Shown here: positions 6,598 to 8,526 of the stretch, one piece after another
Layout of the letters: every line of letters begins with the position of its first letter
How positions within the stretch are numbered: position 1 is the first letter of the stretch
Source: Bacteroidales bacterium
Lineage (GTDB): Bacteria > Bacteroidota > Bacteroidia > Bacteroidales > UBA932
Direction of reading: 5' to 3'
Assembly (NCBI GenBank): GCA_017555925.1
Contig: JAFZFL010000005.1
Span: forward strand, 1 to 8,526
Length of the DNA stretch: 8,526 nt
The notes under the pieces: generated by a model
Databases searched by the model: none
What the model was told of the DNA's origin: nothing
What the model saw: the letters and a program-made list of their open reading frames with translations, nothing else
Made by a program: the position numbers and the translations under genes

Positions 6598-7437
6598 ATG
6601 AAATATTTAGGAGCACACGTAAGTGCAACAGGAGGCGTATGGAACGCTCCGGCAAACGCACACTCTATAGGCGCAAACGCATTTGCGCTATTTACAAAGA
6701 ACCAGAGGCAATGGGTTACCAAACCACTTACAGATATGGAGATTGGCAAATTTAAGGAAGAGTGTGACAAATACGGATTCAAAGCAGAACAGATTCTGCC
6801 ACACGACAGCTATCTGATAAATTTAGGCAGCCCCAATGAAGAGGGATTGCAAAAATCAAGGGGCGCATTTATTGAGGAGATGAAGAGATGCGCAGACTTG
6901 GGTCTCGACAGACTCAATTTCCATCCCGGAAGCCACCTTAAAGAGATTAGCATTGAAGAGTGTTTGAGAAGAGTTGCCGAGTCAATAAACATTGCCCTTG
7001 ACAAGACAGAGGGCGTAATTGCAGTAATTGAGAACACTGCAGGACAAGGAAGCAATGTAGGCTTTGCATTTGAACATATCGCAGAGATAATCAGACAGGT
7101 TGAGGACAAGAGCAGAGTTGGAGTCTGTATTGACACATGCCACGCTTTTGCAGCAGGATATGATCTCTCCACAGAGTTGGGATTCACCCAGGTATTTGAT
7201 GAATTTGACAAGATAATAGGTTTCAACTACCTCAAAGGAATGCACTTGAATGATGCCATGAAACCAGTTGGAAGCAAAGTTGACCGCCATAGCAGTCTGG
7301 GAGAGGGCAAACTTGGACTTGTTCCATTCCAAATGATGATGAAAGATGAGAGGTTCAATGAAATACCCCTCATTATGGAGACTCCAAATCCGGAAATATG
7401 GAACAAAGAGCTTGAGATGTTGAGGAGTTTTGAATAG
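6598..7437 (+). CDS. nfo: Endonuclease IV (AP endonuclease)
   Basis: Endonuclease IV cleaves 5' to abasic sites and removes 3'-blocking groups in base-excision repair. The 279-residue TIM-barrel protein matches E. coli Nfo in length, and all nine zinc ligands fall at the same residue numbers: H69 (PHDSYL), H109 (NFHPGSH), E145 (VIENTAGQG), D179 and H182 ([13 protein letters not shown]), H216 (GMHLND), D229 and H231 ([10 protein letters not shown]), and E261 (METPN). The N-terminal [11 protein letters not shown] is the classic family signature. The start is the ATG at 6598, right before that signature. The 58-nt gap from recG holds no TAnnTTTG box or terminator-like hairpin, so the two are probably cotranscribed as a repair pair. 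A hairpin follows the stop. Confidence 0.98.
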   Translation: MKYLGAHVSATGGVWNAPANAHSIGANAFALFTKNQRQWVTKPLTDMEIGKFKEECDKYGFKAEQILPHDSYLINLGSPNEEGLQKSRGAFIEEMKRCADLGLDRLNFHPGSHLKEISIEECLRRVAESINIALDKTEGVIAVIENTAGQGSNVGFAFEHIAEIIRQVEDKSRVGVCIDTCHAFAAGYDLSTELGFTQVFDEFDKIIGFNYLKGMHLNDAMKPVGSKVDRHSSLGEGKLGLVPFQMMMKDERFNEIPLIMETPNPEIWNKELEMLRSFE

Positions 7438-7450
7438 AAGTTCACCGGCA

Positions 7451-7499
7451 ATATAAGACAAGAGGAGCTGCCCTGCAAAGGACAGCTCCTCTCTTATAT
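7451..7499. terminator. Probable bidirectional terminator between nfo and the ompA-like gene
   Basis: A long inverted repeat sits in the 77-bp gap between two convergent genes. The core arms AGAGGAGCTG (7461-7470) and CAGCTCCTCT (7483-7492) pair perfectly over 10 bp. Two inner G-C pairs (7472-7473 with 7480-7481) close a TGCAAA loop across a C/A mismatch. Below the core, ATATAAG (7451-7457) pairs with CTTATAT (7493-7499) across a 3-nt ACA bulge, making about 19 pairs. There is no long U-run on either strand, only short T/A-rich flanks, so efficiency is uncertain. It lies 14 nt after the nfo stop and 16 nt beyond the stop of the minus-strand gene. Confidence 0.75.
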
Positions 7500-7514
7500 A
7501 TGTCTGAAGCAATC

Positions 7515-8526
7515 TTATTCGCACTCAACAATAACTACACGGTTAGTTTTAGGAGTATTGAATGGCTCCTCATCCGGTGCAGCAACTTTAATTATCAACT
7601 GATCAGGGTTAACACCATACTTTTGAGTCAAAGCATCACATACAGCACTTGCACGTTTTGCTTTCAACTTGTTGTTATATGCAACTGAACCTGTTCCCTT
7701 GTCTGCAGAAGCAAAGATAACAAATTTCTTATCTGGACACTGTTTGATTGTCTCTGCAATGTAACCCAAGTTAATCATCTCTTTTTCAGTCAAATTAGAC
7801 TTGTTAATATCAAAGAATACAGCCCAGTCATTAAGTACAGGATATTTCTCAATAATCACTTTTGGCTCTTTAGCCTTCTCAGCAGCCAACTCTTGTGCAG
7901 CAGCATCTCTTGCAGCCTGAGCTTTAGCCAACTGGTCTTTCAAATCATTGATTTGGCCAAGATATTGTGCGCTGTTGTCTACAAATGCAATATCAGAAGC
8001 TCTCTTGAATGTTCTTACAGGGAAATTATATGTCAAACCTGCAGTAAGAGATACCAAACCCTCAAACGGATCTGCATAAGCAACCTGATCAAAGCGCTCA
8101 TTTACGATCATCAGCTTAGCCTCAATATTAAGATCCAACCAGCTTGTCAATCTCAAGTTATTCAAAAGACCTACATTTGTTACAATCTCATTTACATGGC
8201 TCTCTTTATTCCATGAACGGCCCCAACCAAAACCAGCATAAGGAATCAGATCCCAGAAACGATCCTCTTTATATCCACTGATAGCATTTGAGATATTCCA
8301 AAGGAAATCTGCATGAAGGTTCATTGTTCTGAATTTCTCCTCATACCAGCCTTTAGTCTCAAATGCCTCTGAGTATGCCGATTTTCCAGCCGAGCAACCC
8401 AAAACTTGCAAACCTGAATATTGGCCACGTACACCAACAGATGGAGTTATCCATTTACCCAAAGAAACATCAAGAGCAGTTCCTATTCTTCTGCCAAAAT
8501 TATCATGGCTGTCACACTCACCCATG
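7515..8526 (-). CDS. OmpA-family outer-membrane protein, N-terminus cut by window edge
   Basis: The protein has an outer-membrane barrel and a periplasmic domain that grips peptidoglycan. The frame runs to the right edge. The ATG at 8525 begins MGECDSHD, which I take as internal because no signal peptide follows and barrel strands are already under way. Of 336 visible residues, about 1-170 alternate like beta-strands (for example KWITPSVGVRGQYSGLQ and LVSLTAGLTYNFPV). About 184-220 is an Ala/Lys/Glu-rich coiled-coil linker. About 232-336 is the OmpA C-terminal domain, starting WAVFFDINKSNL. The two peptidoglycan-contact positions look conserved: D275 in FASADKG (GHTD in many homologues) and R291 in KLKAKRAS. 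Cysteines 4, 44, 263, 296 and 335 are unusually numerous for an OmpA. The product is probably abundant in Bacteroidales outer membranes. The promoter is outside the window. Confidence 0.93.
   Translation of the reverse strand, partial: MGECDSHDNFGRRIGTALDVSLGKWITPSVGVRGQYSGLQVLGCSAGKSAYSEAFETKGWYEEKFRTMNLHADFLWNISNAISGYKEDRFWDLIPYAGFGWGRSWNKESHVNEIVTNVGLLNNLRLTSWLDLNIEAKLMIVNERFDQVAYADPFEGLVSLTAGLTYNFPVRTFKRASDIAFVDNSAQYLGQINDLKDQLAKAQAARDAAAQELAAEKAKEPKVIIEKYPVLNDWAVFFDINKSNLTEKEMINLGYIAETIKQCPDKKFVIFASADKGTGSVAYNNKLKAKRASAVCDALTQKYGVNPDQLIIKVAAPDEEPFNTPKTNRVVIVECE

Noticed and set aside
6982..7524. 180-codon minus-strand open frame opposite nfo
   Set aside because: It covers nfo, a perfect family match, and runs through the terminator hairpin into the ompA-like stop region. 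It is best explained as an antisense shadow.

Overview
The window looks like ordinary chromosomal DNA from a member of the Bacteroidota, most likely Bacteroidales. The evidence is the family-specific protein flavours (a GpsA with GSGSWATAL and GPCHAEE, a PdxA with GDTNGIGYE, an OmpA-like porin with an Ala-rich linker), the absence of clear Shine-Dalgarno sequences, A/T-rich leaders, and two copies of the octamer TATCTTTG that fit the Bacteroidota -7 promoter consensus TAnnTTTG. No tRNA, rRNA, CRISPR array, insertion sequence or phage gene was seen.

Layout. Positions 1-665 (minus) hold the N-terminal two thirds of gpsA, cut by the left edge. A 99-bp gap with a probable gpsA promoter separates it from a compact minus-strand run transcribed from 4373 towards 765: pdxA (vitamin B6 synthesis), rnhA (RNase HI), a small exported Spy/CpxP-like protein, menA (menaquinone prenyltransferase) and a CPBP-family membrane protease. 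The gaps in this run are 8, 25 and 14 nt, followed by a 17-nt overlap, so it reads as one operon. A 51-bp divergent promoter region separates pdxA from the plus-strand pair recG and nfo (4425-7437), both DNA-repair genes. After nfo, a long hairpin lying between convergent genes probably terminates both transcripts. From 7515 to the right edge (minus) lies an OmpA-family outer-membrane protein whose N-terminus is outside the window.

How the genes relate. The minus-strand run mixes cofactor synthesis (PdxA, MenA), nucleic-acid housekeeping (RnhA) and envelope proteins (Spy-like, CPBP protease). recG and nfo form a repair pair: fork/recombination remodelling and AP-site cleavage. GpsA supplies sn-glycerol-3-phosphate for phospholipid synthesis, and the OmpA-like protein anchors the outer membrane to peptidoglycan.

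I did not find a convincing new biological system. The points most worth a second look are the menA-CPBP overlap, the lack of an ATG start in menA, the near-leaderless recG start, the interlocked divergent promoter and the uncharacterised Spy-like gene in the operon. All catalytic residues I checked are intact, so I see no pseudogenes.
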